From Pisolithus tinctorius (lineage: Eukaryota; Basidiomycota; Agaricomycetes; Boletales; Pisolithaceae), in contig JANFAH010000021.1 of the NCBI GenBank assembly GCA_024663395.1, forward strand, positions 744,001 through 808,000: 64,000 bases of DNA. The letters are read 5' to 3'. The translations under genes were made by a program, and so were the position numbers. This document shows, piece after piece, positions 34,290-46,200 of this stretch; position 1 is the first letter of the stretch; each line of letters starts with the position of its first letter. A model generated the notes under the pieces. That model worked only from the letters and a program-made list of their open reading frames with translations. It did not search any database and had not been told where the DNA came from.

Positions 34290-36135
34290 GGTGTGACTCA
34301 TTGCAACAAACTCTCCCCACTCACTCTTCCCCTCTTGACACCTGAGTCCAGCATGTCATCATCCCCATCTCCTCATCTATCAGTGCTAGAGCTGCAGCTA
34401 TCATTGCCTGCAAAGGGCAGATCATCCAGTGCAATGCTGCAAGCCTCATGGGTCACTTTGTAGAGTGCTGGTGGGTGCATTGACACAGCCAAACTGATCT
34501 TGCAGCTCTTGCAAGGTTCCTCCAAGCGATCCACACCCAACTCAAGCTCCAAATCTAGCCCTGGAAATACTGAGGGGCCCAGTGATGCGATCCAGTCACC
34601 TGTAGAAGGATCAGGGAAGTTGCTCTTGAGGGCTAGTGTGACTGGTGATTCTGTGTGACTGCTGAGCAGAACTATGGTGTCACATGATAGGGGCAGAGGC
34701 ATGACTCTCTCTGCTGGTCCTTTGACTCGACTTGACAGGGTCCCAGCTCCTTCTTGAGGCTTTCCTGCCACAGGCACAGCATGCAACACGTTGCAACAAA
34801 ATCTCTCCCCACTTGCTCTTCTCCTCTCAACACCTGAGTCCAGTGCTTCATCATCCCACTCATCACTCTCAAAGGGCAGTCTGACAGGTGAGTCTGTGTG
34901 ACTGCAAACTGGGGCTGTGAGGTCACAAAGCTGTGGTGAGGGTGTGACTCTTGTTGATGGTCCCTCAACTCAGCTTGACAGGGTCCCAATTCTTTCTCAA
35001 GGTCCACCCATCATGGGCATAGCCTGTGACTCATTGTGACATGGCCTCTCCTCATCCTCTCCTCCTCTCTCATCCCACAAACCCAGCACTTCATCATCTG
35101 CACACACTCCTCTATCCTTGCTTCAATGATGGACATTTCCACCTGCAAAGGGTAGCTTGAATAGTTTGATGCCCCCAATATCATAGCTTTCTTCACAGAG
35201 TGCTAGCAGGGGGATCGATGCGACTAAACTGGCCTCAGTACTCTCACCAGGTCCCTCTGTGCAATCTTCTTCCAACCCTAGGTCCAAATCTAGTGCCTCA
35301 AACACTGAGGGACCCAGTGACTCAACCCAGTCATTGACACATGTGTTGGAATCCTTGCCCTCAGATGCTAGCTTGACTGGTGAGTCTGTGCAATCACAAG
35401 GTGGGACTCTGCAGTCGCATGGGCAGTTGACAGATTTGGGAGTTGAGTTGATGACATGTTCAGGGGATGCCTTGCTTCTGATGACAGGTAGGACCCTTTG
35501 CAATGACCCTGGCCTGACCTCCAACAGGTTACATGATGATGTGGCTGCTATTGGGTAATCAGGGGTGGGCCACAAGGTGATCTCTGATGCAACAGGGATC
35601 TTGATCTGGGGGGCAGGTGCAAGTGCATGAAATGAGGTTGACCTTGTCTCAATGACCTGTGGAAGCAGTCTTGGTGGCACTTGCTCAAGTCTCAATGCAT
35701 AGTGCCAGGCATGAGGGCTGAGGGGGACACTCCAGGAGTCAACAGCATGCATCTCTGCAATCTTTGGAGCAACTGGATGCAACACAACAGGAGTCTGGGC
35801 AGGAGGGGTGGGAGGCACTGTGACAGGTTGGGAAGGGTAATAGGGAGCTGCAATGTCAGTGTAGAAAGCATAGTCTTCTGCCTCAGGGTAGACAATCAGG
35901 AGCTCATTGACAAACCAGTCCCAGCTGTCACCTCTGCTAGAGTCAAGTGAGGTCCAGAGCTCTGCATCACTGTGACTGAGATACTTGAGTGTGACCTGAA
36001 ACTTTCCTACAGGGGATGAGCAGCCAAATATGTCACACAGTCACTTGACATTATTTAGGTAGTGCAACAAGTCACATGGTTCACCTGAGAACCTTGGCAC
36101 ATTGTGTGAGCTGCAAGGGGGCAAAGACATGGTCT
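34290..36135 (-). mobile_element. Gag-like gene of a bottom-strand retroelement with partial tandem duplications
   Basis: Starting near 36132 the bottom strand reads MSLPPCSSHNVPRFSGEPCD, LHYLNNVK-stop-LCDIFG, then WDWFVNELLIVYPEAEDYA. The layout and the stop (TGA for CGA) fit a decayed retroelement gag of the type that opens with a short Pro/Ser head and a gag-core helix region. A long Pro/Ser/Cys-rich tail follows to 35123. The tail segment NDWVESLGPSVFEALDLDLG recurs as GDWIASLGPSVFPGLDLELE further down, so 34.3-35.1 kb repeats parts of the tail. Solo LTR-like D1 starts 210 bp upstream and may be its 5' LTR. The gag assignment is moderately certain. Confidence 0.55.
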
Positions 36136-36345
36136 CTCAAGTGATAGTGTGACTTCAGTGGGACTAGGGGGATAAATGATGCAAGTGAAGGCCAATTGAA
36201 GCAAGCAGTTGGTGCAGGGTGTATGGGGAGTGTGAGGCTGGGTCAATGCGAGTGGAAAGGTATGGTACTTGGAGGCAAAGTTGTTCTGAGAACAGCTGGA
36301 GGGTCCTACAGGCTAGAAAATGGCAAACCCCTTGCAGTGGGCTCC

Positions 36346-37032
36346 TGTGAAGTATGGGTTTACCCTTGGGTGACCAGGCTTCAAGACTGGGTGACCAAAG
36401 TCAAGGCTGGGAGACAGGGGCCAAGTCTGGTTGGACTGGAGTTAAGGCCAGGGGTCAGGGGTTAAGTTCAGAGGTCTGGACTTAGGACTGGGACCATGGG
36501 AAACTGGCCAGTCTCAGAGTGTGCACAGGGGGAAGCCAGTCTGGGGTTGGATCTACCTCCCTTGGTCTCAGCTTATGTGCTGTACCCTTATGCAAGCTGG
36601 GGAGAGGTCCAGGACAGGGGCTGGAGAAAGCTTAAGGCTTGGCCTTAGCTATAGAGTAGACTTGAGGGTAGTACAGAGTTGAGGGTAATACTTAGTTGAT
36701 ATTCTGACTGGAGTGCTATGAAGTATGTACATGGGTTAAATATGTGAGGCCAGTCCAGAGTAATGAACATGAAGCTGGACTTGTTGATAAGCTATTAGAA
36801 AGATGATTAGCAAGAGAGGATAGCCACAGAGGCTGTGCCAAGGCTAATAGTCAAAGTCCAGGTGACCAGCATAACTGGAGTTGGACACAGGTTTTGTACA
36901 GTAAGCAAGGATCAGCAAAGGGGACTAAACTAAGTATAGTGCAAACATGGGAAAACAGACCAGAGTTATGTCCAAGTGACCCAGGCATGGACCTGGGAGG
37001 ACTGGGGTGGAGCAGTGCAAGGCTGGGAGGCC
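36346..37032. mobile_element. LTR, family D, copy 1, truncated, CpG-depleted
   Basis: Collinear with D2 (43611-44515) from its first base (TGTGAAGTATGGGTTTACC) to 'aaggctgggaggcc' at 37032, after which similarity stops. It faces the bottom-strand gag-like gene in the position expected for its 5' LTR. No CpG of D2 survives here in the parts compared. Confidence 0.75.
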
Positions 37033-37944
37033 ACTTCAGGTAACCAATTTTCATAAGCATTTAGGTTGAAGTTTTTCTATAAATCATCCAAGCTAAAAGC
37101 CACTCAGACCAGGTCATCCCAGGGACATCTGGCTATGTCCCAGGGCTATTTGCAGTGTGCAGGACCTGGGATGTCCCATAATCCCAGTGCTTTGGTAATA
37201 TATTTTGGGCTGTCCCATGGCTGCCTTAGGTGTCAGGGGTCCTCAGCTGCAAAAGTTCAGCTCATATTCACACTGAAATCCCACTTCTGACCAAGAAACC
37301 ATAATTGTCACAATCATCCAGGATGATGAGAATACCTGGCAAAGTAGGAGGCTATTTATGTGGCAACCACCAACTTTCCAAAACCATTTGGTACACTTAT
37401 TATGCACAGATTTGAAGTGGGAAGTCAGTGTGATTGTGAGGTGTCATCTCCAGAATCATACAATACTTATGGAAGTGAGCCTTGCATCACTGTGATAAAT
37501 TTTAATGGATTCATCACTGTCCCATGAGTAAGTTCCATTGCTTATAGAAGGAGTACACATTAATAAGATCATACTAAATGCATTCAATGAGGATGAGTGG
37601 AAGACCTTCCCAGCCAAGGAATAGATTGTAGCACAATACATGACACTATTGAGGGGCACAAGCATGTGAGAACCCCACTGTCCAAAGGGGTTATGTAATC
37701 TGATTGCTGTGGGAACCAATGTCCCATTATTACTCTGGGCTGTAAGGCCCTCCAGTGGACCACCATGTGCTTCAAATACCAATCCAGCCAGGATGGGCAG
37801 AAAACTGAAGTTTGTTGATTCTCAAAGGAAAGATGGACTTGTGTTGCTAAAGACCACTGAAGTCTGTTGGAGATGGTGCATTCTGTGCATTACTCTTCAC
37901 GGATAATTATTCCCAAAGTGCTGATCTAACCCCCAAGCAACTGA
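37033..37944 (-). pseudogene. Unidentified bottom-strand coding remnant (37456-37782) in CpG-depleted DNA
   Basis: A 108-codon bottom-strand frame at 37782-37456 reads MVFEAHGGPLEGLTAQ, NPFGQWGSHMLVPLNSVM and SSLNAFSMILLMCTPSIS. The composition is protein-like, and I have the impression of similar uncharacterised mushroom proteins but cannot name the family. Flanking sequence (37033-37455) shows no gene. Confidence 0.3.
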
Positions 37945-37957
37945 CATTAGTACACAA

Positions 37958-38030
37958 ACCATATAGCTCAGTAATTTGACCACAAGGTCAACACCTAGGA
38001 GACTGCTGGTTCAATCCCACCTTTAGTCAC
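37958..38030 (+). other. tRNA-like sequence with A and B boxes, degenerate
   Basis: TAGCTCAGTAATTTG resembles an A box and GGTTCAATCCC a B box. Between them TTGAC-CACAAGG-GTCAA could form an anticodon stem-loop. The acceptor stem does not pair and position 33 is A, so this is at best a tRNA relic or a SINE head. Confidence 0.25.
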
Positions 38031-38089
38031 ATGTTCATCAAGGTCATCTATGTAGAACAACCAAGAGGTAATGATGGGACATCCCACCC

Positions 38090-39110
38090 CCCATTTTTGG
38101 AGGCCAGTGGGAGGTCCCATGATAGCTTTGGAGGCTACTGTGGGATATCCCACCCCCCTCTCTGGAGGCCAGTGGGATGTCCCATGATAACTTCAGAGGC
38201 TACTGTGGGACATCCCAGCCCCCTTTCCATAGACAGTGGGATGTCCCATGATAGCTTCAGAGGCTACTGTGGGACATCCCAGCCCCCTTTCCATAGACAG
38301 TGGGATGTCCCATGATAGCTTCAGAGGCTACTGTTGGACATCCCATCCCCCACTCTGGAGACCAGTGGGATGTCCCATGATAGCTTCAGAAGCTACTGTG
38401 GGACTTCCCAGCCCCCTTTCCATAGGACAATGGGACATCCCATGATAGCTTCAGAGGCTACTGTGGGACATCCCACCCCCCTCTCTGGAGGCCAGTGGGA
38501 TGTCCCATGATAGCTTTGGAGCACACTGTGGGACATCCCACCCCCCCTTCCATAGGCCAATGGGATGTCCCATGGTAGCTTTGTAAGCTACTGTGGGGCA
38601 TCCCACCCCCCCTTCCATAGGTTGGTGGGATGTCCCATGATAGTTTCAGAGGCTACTGTGGGACATCCCACCCTCCCCTCTGGAGGCCAGTGGGATGTCC
38701 CATGATAGCTTCAGAGGCTACTATGGGACATCCCAACCCCCTTTCCATAGACAGTGGGATGTCCCATGATAGCTTTGGAGGCTACTGTGGGACATCCCAC
38801 CTTCCTCTCTGGAGGCCAGCAGGATGTCCCATGCTAGCTTTTGAGGCTACTATGGGACATCCCACTCCCCTTTCTATAGACAGTAGGATGTCCCATGATA
38901 GCTTTGGAGGCTACTGTGGGACATCCCACCCTCCTCTCTGGAGGCCAGTGGGATGCCCCATGATAGCTTTGGAGGCTTCCATGGGATGTCCCAACCCCCT
39001 TTCTATAGACAGTGGGATGTCCCATGATAGCTTCAGAGGCTACTGTGGGACATCCCACCCTCCCCCTGAAGGCCAGTTGGAGATTCCACCCCTCTCCATA
39101 GAGGCCAGTA
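38090..39110. repeat. 64-base minisatellite, about 15 units, each a hairpin
   Basis: Each unit carries TGGGATGTCCCA, a 20-base spacer containing TAGC...GCTA, and TGGGACATCCCA, the exact reverse complement of the first arm. Linkers alternate between a CTCTCTGGAGGCCA type and a TTTCCATAGACA type, giving a partial higher-order period. Start points are about 64-65 bases apart from 38172 to 39014. Open frames through it are by-products of the period. Confidence 0.95.
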
Positions 39111-40316
39111 GGATGTCCATGTACTATATGTCAGAACACCAAAATGCTCTCAAATCAATTTTGTGGCAGCTTCAAGACAAACAGATCCACCATGCAGGTC
39201 TGTATTGACTTATTGCACAGGTAACATTATCTACTTTTTATACTAACTCACAGAGCACAGTGAAGGGCAAATGTAGCAGATTAAATGGGGGCAAATTGTG
39301 CAACTGCAAATGATAACACCATGGTGGACCTGATAAAAGATAGACCTGTTTTAGTAGCAATGCAGGTAGATTAATTCTCAACACAAAAATAGGCTCTTAG
39401 AAAAAGCATTGAACAACAATGTTTATGGGGCAAAGTCAATGAGAGAACCCAGAAAAGACCAAAATAAATTCAGAAGTCACCCTCTGCAGCTCTACAGTGC
39501 TTGCCTGTAACATAGAACTGTAGTATCCTGATGATGATAACAACACCTGATTAGTAAGCAAAAGATGTTGCCCCCCAAGTGCCTTTAGTCTGAGGTACTG
39601 CTAACCTTGCCTCAACACCACTTTCAATCCTTGCTTTCCAACCTTGCCACCCCCCTCACCACCCCCCTCACCATGTGGAAAAACCCTATCTGTCAAACTT
39701 GAAAGAAATTGAGTTTTGAGTGTTTTTAGTCCCCTTAAAATTCAGGCCATCTACCCATTATTTCAAGATAATCATGTCAATTCCATTTGAATTCCACTCA
39801 GTTCCCTCAACTCACCAGGGAAAAACAATTGATCACAGTAATAAAATATAGATAAGGTACACAGGCAAACAGGCAACAGAACTCACCAGAGCCCCTGGCT
39901 ATTGGACACAGTTGGCACTAGGAGAGTTGTCAGTCAGTGATCACCACATCAACACTTGCTTAATGTCACCATATCCCCTCCTCATTGCTGGAGGCTCCTT
40001 TATCTGTAGGTGTGACCTCCAAGCTTCACCTCAAATGTTCTCTGACCCAACTCTCTGCACCTCAAACTCTTCAAACAAGAGTACAGTATTTTGAGTATAT
40101 GCATCTTCCCTGTAGAATGTCAATCAGTAGAAAATTCATTGGTAGATCAAGTGAGCAGTGCTATGGCAGTGTGGCCACAGGGGGTAACAAAATAACAGTC
40201 AAGTAGACACAAATGCTCTTGCATTCAAAATGACAGAGAACTGAGATTTGATTCACTCACTGCTCACCCTATCATGGAAAAATAAACATATATTGCAAAA
40301 GACAATACTGAGGAGA
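39111..40316. other. CpG-depleted intergenic DNA, nothing recognised
   Basis: AT-rich sequence with a small CACCCCCCTCAC duplication near 39645-39670. No gene, LTR boundary or tRNA was supported. Confidence 0.5.
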
Positions 40317-41866
40317 CTAATAATCTAAGTAATCCTCAGGAAATTCATCCTCATACCATGCAGCACTACCTCTGTCAACCCATTGCTGTGCTGTGGGCTG
40401 GGCTGGGGGGTAGTAGTCAGAGATATATGGAGCATCATGGTAAACATGATGGTCAGGGCAAGATGGTATGTGATATGTCTAATGGGATGGAGGGAAACAC
40501 CCTGAACTGCAGTGGGCAGGTGGTAATACCTATAGAGAAGCTAAACAAAATGTGACAATGAAGGATCAAGCCACGAACATTGTAGGGAACATTGGAGGGG
40601 CCAGGATCATTATAATTGGCACAGTCATAACAAGGGTCCTGCAGGACATCCTATTGGTCTCCTTCAAGAAGCAGAATGCCTGGGATACTCACCTCATAAT
40701 GCCAAGATGGTGGAAACTGCTGAGAAGGGCCAGGGTCCTGCAGGTGCGAACAGCTTGGGGCAGCATCACAATGCAGATCCTGTGCAGTCCTCCATTAGTC
40801 TTTTAATCAACTGATATGTCCAGACCTCACCCCATAGTGCTGAGCTGGCAAGGGGTGCTCAGATCAACTGGGCTCTTGAGTGTTCCCACAGCTTGTGTGT
40901 GCTGGTGGGTCACAAAGTGCATCCTGTGCATGTCACCTGTTAGTTTTGACCAAAATGCAGTGGGATAAATCACTACATTGCAGTCACCAGTGATGGAGCA
41001 TGCATCCCTGCCTTTGTCATGCAGGGGGATTTGGCAGTCAGAGTGTGAAGCCTTGGGGAACATTAGTGGACACCAGAGGTTGAGTGGATTGACTCACCTC
41101 ACAAGGAACTGTATCATTATCCATCACCTCCACACAAGCCTGCTTGCACAATGGAAATGGGATTCCACTCTGTGCATGAGGTGCTGCCATACCTGGATCC
41201 TCTTCTTCATGAGACTTCTGCCACTCAGGATTGTCAGACGCCTTGTGCAAAACCATGCCATCAGGAGCCTTGACCAGTGCAATCTCTCCCTTTAATGGGT
41301 GTGCATCCCTTTATGCTCATGACATCTGCAAAAACAGTCAGTGATCAGTCAGACAAAAAGAGTACACAATACCTTCATTCCAGGGCTTGATTTCAACCTC
41401 CAGCACACCATCCAGATGATCATTTGTCTTGTTGTTGTTGTTGTCAGATTGTCCATTGTACATCAAGCCTAGTTTTCTTTGCAGATAAGGTACCACAAGT
41501 TGGCAGAGAGCATCAGCTTTGAGTTTCTTGTACTCAAAACCAGGGCCTGGTGGAGGCACCCCAAGTGGCCAGTTGATTATGATGAGAGAGTTCCTCCTAA
41601 CAAACTCAAGAAGCTGCTGCCAAATGATTTTCTGGGGATCACCAACTTTGACCCTGCATGTCACTTATGGAAAGACAATTAGAAGAGAATATACAGAATC
41701 CCAGAAATACCTACTGCAAAGATCTTTGAGTGCCATTATCAACTTCTCCTTCATCATAGATCCAAATACCTGGCAGTTGTGATCTCTTGGTATCTCCTTC
41801 ATTTGACAACACAACTCCAATGCTGCAGCTGAACTGGCAGAAGCACTTGTCCCTAATAATCCAGCC

Positions 41867-42714
41867 TGTCATGACCATGACACCGATGTAAGCCCCTAAC
41901 ACCTACTCCGCCCTCCTCCAACATGTTCCCATGCTTCTCCACCCTCTTCCGACATGTTCCTGCACTTCTCCACCCTCCTCCGACATGTTCCCATGCTCCT
42001 CCGACCCTCCCAACATGTCTCCACACCTCTCTGAGGTCCCCTGTCCATGTTCTGACCAACTCCACTCAACTCTGCCCTAAGGTTGGTCATGTGAGCTGTC
42101 AGACTTGCAGCCCTGCATTCTAGATAGGGTTCTGCCCTTGTGTTGGTTTTTCTCCATTCTTCTGCTTCTTTGGTATTTACCCTCTCTTCCTTGTTGTAGT
42201 AGTTTCCTTGTCTCAGTTAAAGTCCCTGTCATCCCTACCCTCTATCCCTTGTGTTGGAGGGACTGCTAACCCATTGTACACTTATTGGTTTACATTCTAC
42301 ACTGCACTGCCCTTGACCTACATCATATATAAGGCCATGTAGTACTCTGATGTAATCAGTATGAATATTGAATAAAGTCCCCATCTTTGACTCCCTCTCA
42401 GTTCCCTCCAGAGTTTCGTTTCCACTCTCTCTGGGTCTGCTCCACCTCTGAAATACAAGGGCTGAGCTTGCACAAGGGGGCAGTGCACTAGCTGAACCCA
42501 ATGCCCTCTCATCCGACCTCCGACCTCTGACCTCTGACCCCAACCCTGACCTCTGTCTCTGAAACTTTCCCCCATACCCCTCTGCTCACTGTTTGTTGAA
42601 TATCTCACCACCCAGTGGTCAGATTTGCTTCGGACTTTGACTGCTGTACTCCGCAGCCCAACCTGCTCCTACTCTGCCCTAAGAGGAAGTCAGGGATGTT
42701 GTCTGACTTTGACA
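41867..42714. mobile_element. Solo LTR, family C, copy 1
   Basis: TGTCATGACCATGACA...TGACTTTGACA is flanked by a perfect 5-bp duplication CAGCC (41862-41866 and 42715-42719). It is 848 bp and collinear with C2 (57490-58351). Internal features include short repeats of CCAACATGTTCC near 41920-42000, TATATAAGG near 42329 and AATAAAG near 42371, the usual promoter and polyadenylation marks of an LTR read on the top strand. It retains a handful of CpGs. Confidence 0.95.
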
Positions 42715-43610
42715 CAGCCTCAGTACCATTACCATCCCTGAGACACCTAATTGCAATGAGTCCAAGTAAGATATGTGTAACATCACTTACTTAAATATTG
42801 TGGTGTACTTGTCCATAAGTCCCCAAACATCAATGGCACACTTATTGATGTACTTTCATATGATATTGGAACCACCAAATATGCCAGAGGTCTGGCATCC
42901 TGCAGGGTCTTGTCCAACATACATCACAACTCCAGCAATTTTGATATCTTCAAGAGTCAACCATGCTTCAGCCTGCTCAATGGTAAGATCTGCCACCCAC
43001 CCACCCACTTACAACTACTCACCAATCCAGAGAACTGTGTCTTTGCATTGTGGACTCTGACTGTGATGGACTTGACTGATTTGTTAGTAGGCACTGCTGA
43101 GGAGCTCTTGCTTCACTCATAAATGGCCTTCAACTTCTCCTTTCTTGCTGTGGTGTCATCTTTGGGGATATCTTTCATGAGCTGGTTGTACTCTGCTGTA
43201 ATGATATTGTTGACTGCATTTTGGTTGGCTGGGAAGAATGTTATAAAAGAAATTCTGTGACAAGGGCATGCATACCACCATCAAGTTTCAGTTGGGTGGC
43301 CCAATACCATGAGTGGAAGAGATTGGGCCAACCTCATTGAGCTTTGTGTGAGATGGTTTGACACTGAGCCCAGCAGTGACAAGGATGTCACAAGGAGACT
43401 TGCCATGTTGATGTCCAAGTTCTTCTGCTTTTGCCTTGACTTCAGTTGTGAAGTCATGTATCTCGTCAAGAGCAGCATGGGACAAGTTCCCAGTCTTCTT
43501 AAATTTCATGTTCTGGGCATGTTCATGATCATCCTGACTCGCTATATCACTGTTGTCAACATCCATAGCCCTACTTTTGTCCTTGCTTTTAGGTTTGTGT
43601 TCCACACAGC

Positions 43611-44515
43611 TGTCAAGTACAGGTTTACCCTCAGGTGACTGGGCTTCAAGACTGGGTGACAGGGGCTAAGTCTGAGTGGCCAGAATCAAGGCCAGGAGAC
43701 AGGGGCCAAGTCCAGTGGGACTGGAGTTAAGGCTGGAGGTTAGGGGCCAAGTCTGGAGGACCAGACTTAAGGCCAGGAGCATGGGAACAAGACTGGTAGC
43801 ATGGGAAACCGACCGGTCTTGGGGTGTGCACAGGGGGGAAGCCAGTCTGGGGTTGGATCTACCCCCCTTGGTCTCAGCTTATGTGCTGCACCCTTATGCA
43901 AGCCAGGGAGAGGTCTGGGACAGGGGCTGGGGATAGCTTAAGGCTTGGCCTTAGCTATAGAGTAGACTTGAGGGGTAGTATGGAGTTGAGGGTAATACTA
44001 AGTTGATATTCTGACTGAGGGTGCTACAAAGTATGTACAGGGGTTAAATACATGAGGCCAGTCTGGAGTAAAGAACATGAAGCCAGACTTGTGAATAAGC
44101 TATTAGCAAGATGATTAGCAAGAGTGAGGATAGCCACAGAGGCTGTGCAGAGACTAATAGCTAAAGTCTGGGTGACCAGCATACCGGAGTCAGACACAGG
44201 TTTTGTAGAGTAAGCAAAAGTCAGACAAGAGGACTAGACTAAATATAGTGCAAACATGGGAAAACAGACCGGAGTTATGTCCAGGTGACCCAGAAATAGA
44301 CCTAGGAGGACCGGGGTGGAGCAGCACAAGGCTGGGAGGCCGAAATAGACCGAAGATAGGGGTAAAACACCGGACTTGGGTTATGCAGGCTGGAGTTGAG
44401 TTATCTAGGGCTGGAACTGGGTTTTCTAGGCCAGACTAGGACCAGACTTGACCGGAGATAGGGGCTAGGGGTCCAGACTGGACTGAGTCCAAGTCCGAGA
44501 GTCATGGATATGACA
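43611..44515. mobile_element. Solo LTR, family D, copy 2
   Basis: TGTCAAGTACAGG...GGATATGACA is flanked by a perfect 5-bp duplication ACAGC (43606-43610 and 44516-44520). It is 905 bp, inserted in an exon of the conserved bottom-strand gene. It retains CpGs (accgaccgg, ccggacttg) in places where D1 has none, so it is a younger insertion. Confidence 0.95.
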
Positions 44516-45559
44516 ACAGCAACCAGGACAATGTGGGGGAAACTCATCCTTTGCATCGGAACTGGAGTCTTCAGCTGGTGGCAAAGATGGAGGAAGTGAA
44601 GATTCAGAACCATCATCATCTACTATGAACATGTCAATATCAGAAGAGAATGGATTGCAGTGCAACATGAAACACATCAAATGATAACAAAGTGTCTAGA
44701 AAAAAAAGTGAAAATGACACAGGATACTTGGTGACTCTCATGAGGATCCAAAGTGCCTAGCTTTAGACCATTGGGCACCAAACCCACAGTCATATGAGAG
44801 AAGGGGGGCACCAAACCACAAAGTCAAGGATATAACAACACAACATCTACAGAACTGTGAGAGAATGAGAAAAACATTCCAAAAAAAACGAACCTTCATT
44901 GTCCAGAAGTTGACTAGCCCCATCATCAGGATGTTGACTGCCCTCATCAGCAAGAACATTGACCTCAACCTCCTTAGCCTCAGCCTCAGCCTCACCAGCA
45001 TCCTCATCCATTGGAGTGCCCTTGACCTGGTCTTCCTGCAAGATTGGGGCAGTAGAATTTTGGGAGGACACAGAGACACTAGGTGTGAGTGATCTCCTCC
45101 TGTCATGGAGACCAAACATATGTTCTTCCCATCCTTCAGGCAGTTACACTGTGTGCTGGGGCCTGGGCTTGTCTTTTTTGATCTGTGAAAGCAGGGGGTC
45201 AGATGGGATCAACAGTGACAAGATAGCTTACCTCTGGTGGAGGGGCCATCTTGGTGGTGAGGATTTTGCAGTTTTGAAGAACCTAGGTGTGCAAATCTGT
45301 AGAGTTGTCCACAACTTGGTCAACACTTTTCAGCATGTGAGGCATGTTGATAACAATGGAGGAGGGGGGGAAAAGTGGTCAGATGAGGTATTTAAGTAAA
45401 GCCATGCCTTACCTGACATAAAAAAACCCATGGAGTTATTCAGTAAAATGGCGGCTTGTTGCAATGGAATGACACTTGCAGTTATTACATGAGTAGTGAG
45501 TGGAACAGAAGGAAAATATCAGAAAAGAAGGTCAGTGTCATGCTGTATCATGATAAATA

Positions 45560-46200
45560 CCAGGTGGAACAAACCATAAGGAATATGCAACAACCAATAC
45601 AGAGAGTATGTACCACTTCATAATAACACACACATGCAATGGTAGTGAGCAGAGACTTGAACAATTCAGACTCTGTTCATGCAGGCCTTGTGCATGTGAT
45701 CAAAAATGAACCTGCACAACAAACCCTTGAAGGGCCAAAACCCCTAAGAATGAACCATGGTGAATGCCAAGACAGGGGAAGGAGCTGAATGGAACATGTA
45801 ATAATGAAAATGGAGGAAATACATTGCTAATAAGCAGAGACTTGAAGCCCTGAATGCCCAAAATGGAGGTAATACATACCACTTGGTAATGGGATATGTG
45901 TGCAACAGTGGCAAATGGAGAGCCTCAGCAGATGAGCTCTGTTCATGTGGGTTTTATGCATGTGATTGACAACAAAACATCAGTAAATGCTGGAACAGCA
46001 AGAGAACAGTAAGGAAGATGCAATAACCAAGACAGAGGGAATACATACCACTTAGTAATATGATATGCATGCGATGATGGTGAATGGAAAGGCTTGAATG
46101 ATGCCATGACTCTGTTCCCAAGGGTCTTGTAGATGCAATCAATGAGAACCTTCAAAGGCTCCAAACCCCCAAGGGTGCCAAGCCCTCAACTCTTGTGGAC
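45560..46200. repeat. Degenerate tandem repeats, block 1
   Basis: Variants of 'aatacataccacttggtaat' followed by 'tctgttcatg-gg-ttt-tgcatgtgat' recur near 45607, 45871 and 46041, with further partial units. Spacing is irregular. Origin unknown; CpG-depleted. Confidence 0.5.

Larger units (their letters stand above)
40317..45249 (-). pseudogene. Conserved multi-exon mushroom protein of unknown function, split by solo LTRs C1 and D2
   Basis: Read on the bottom strand from an ATG at 45249: MAPPPE, a short intron, then LPEGWEEHMFGLHDRRR, an acidic stretch, PHCPGCCCHIHDS up to D2, and after D2 LSHAALDEIHDFTTEVKAKA and ILVTAGLSVKPS. Then come EYNQLMKDIPKDD, SVKSITVRVHNAKTQFSGL and IKIAGVVMYVGQDPAG, then C1. 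After C1 the frame reads VGDPQKIIWQQLLEFVRRNS, INWPLGVPPPGPGFEY and LEVEIKPWNE. Beyond an intron come DNPEWQKSHEEEDPG and finally EDEFPEDYLDY with a stop at 40317-40319. I recall long uncharacterised Agaricomycete proteins with the same block order (the PPPGPG and EIKPW blocks are distinctive). Several stops are TGA at expected Arg codons. Not recognised as a transposase; function unknown. Confidence 0.65.

Noticed and set aside
37958..38030. Functional tRNA gene
   Set aside because: Acceptor arms do not pair, the D stem is missing and position 33 is not T.
38090..39110. CRISPR-like or protein-coding repeat (a 192-codon frame at 38630-39208)
   Set aside because: The whole unit is repeated including the supposed spacers, and the frame exists only because the period maintains it; the hairpin arms explain the conservation better.
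41923..42123. Cys/Pro/Phe-rich small protein inside LTR C1
   Set aside because: It comes from short internal repeats of the LTR (CCAACATGTTCC); the same frame is broken in C2.
43309..43638. Top-strand gene at 43309-43638
   Set aside because: It is the complement of the conserved bottom-strand exon (LSHAALDEIHDF...), which has recognisable blocks, and runs into LTR D2.
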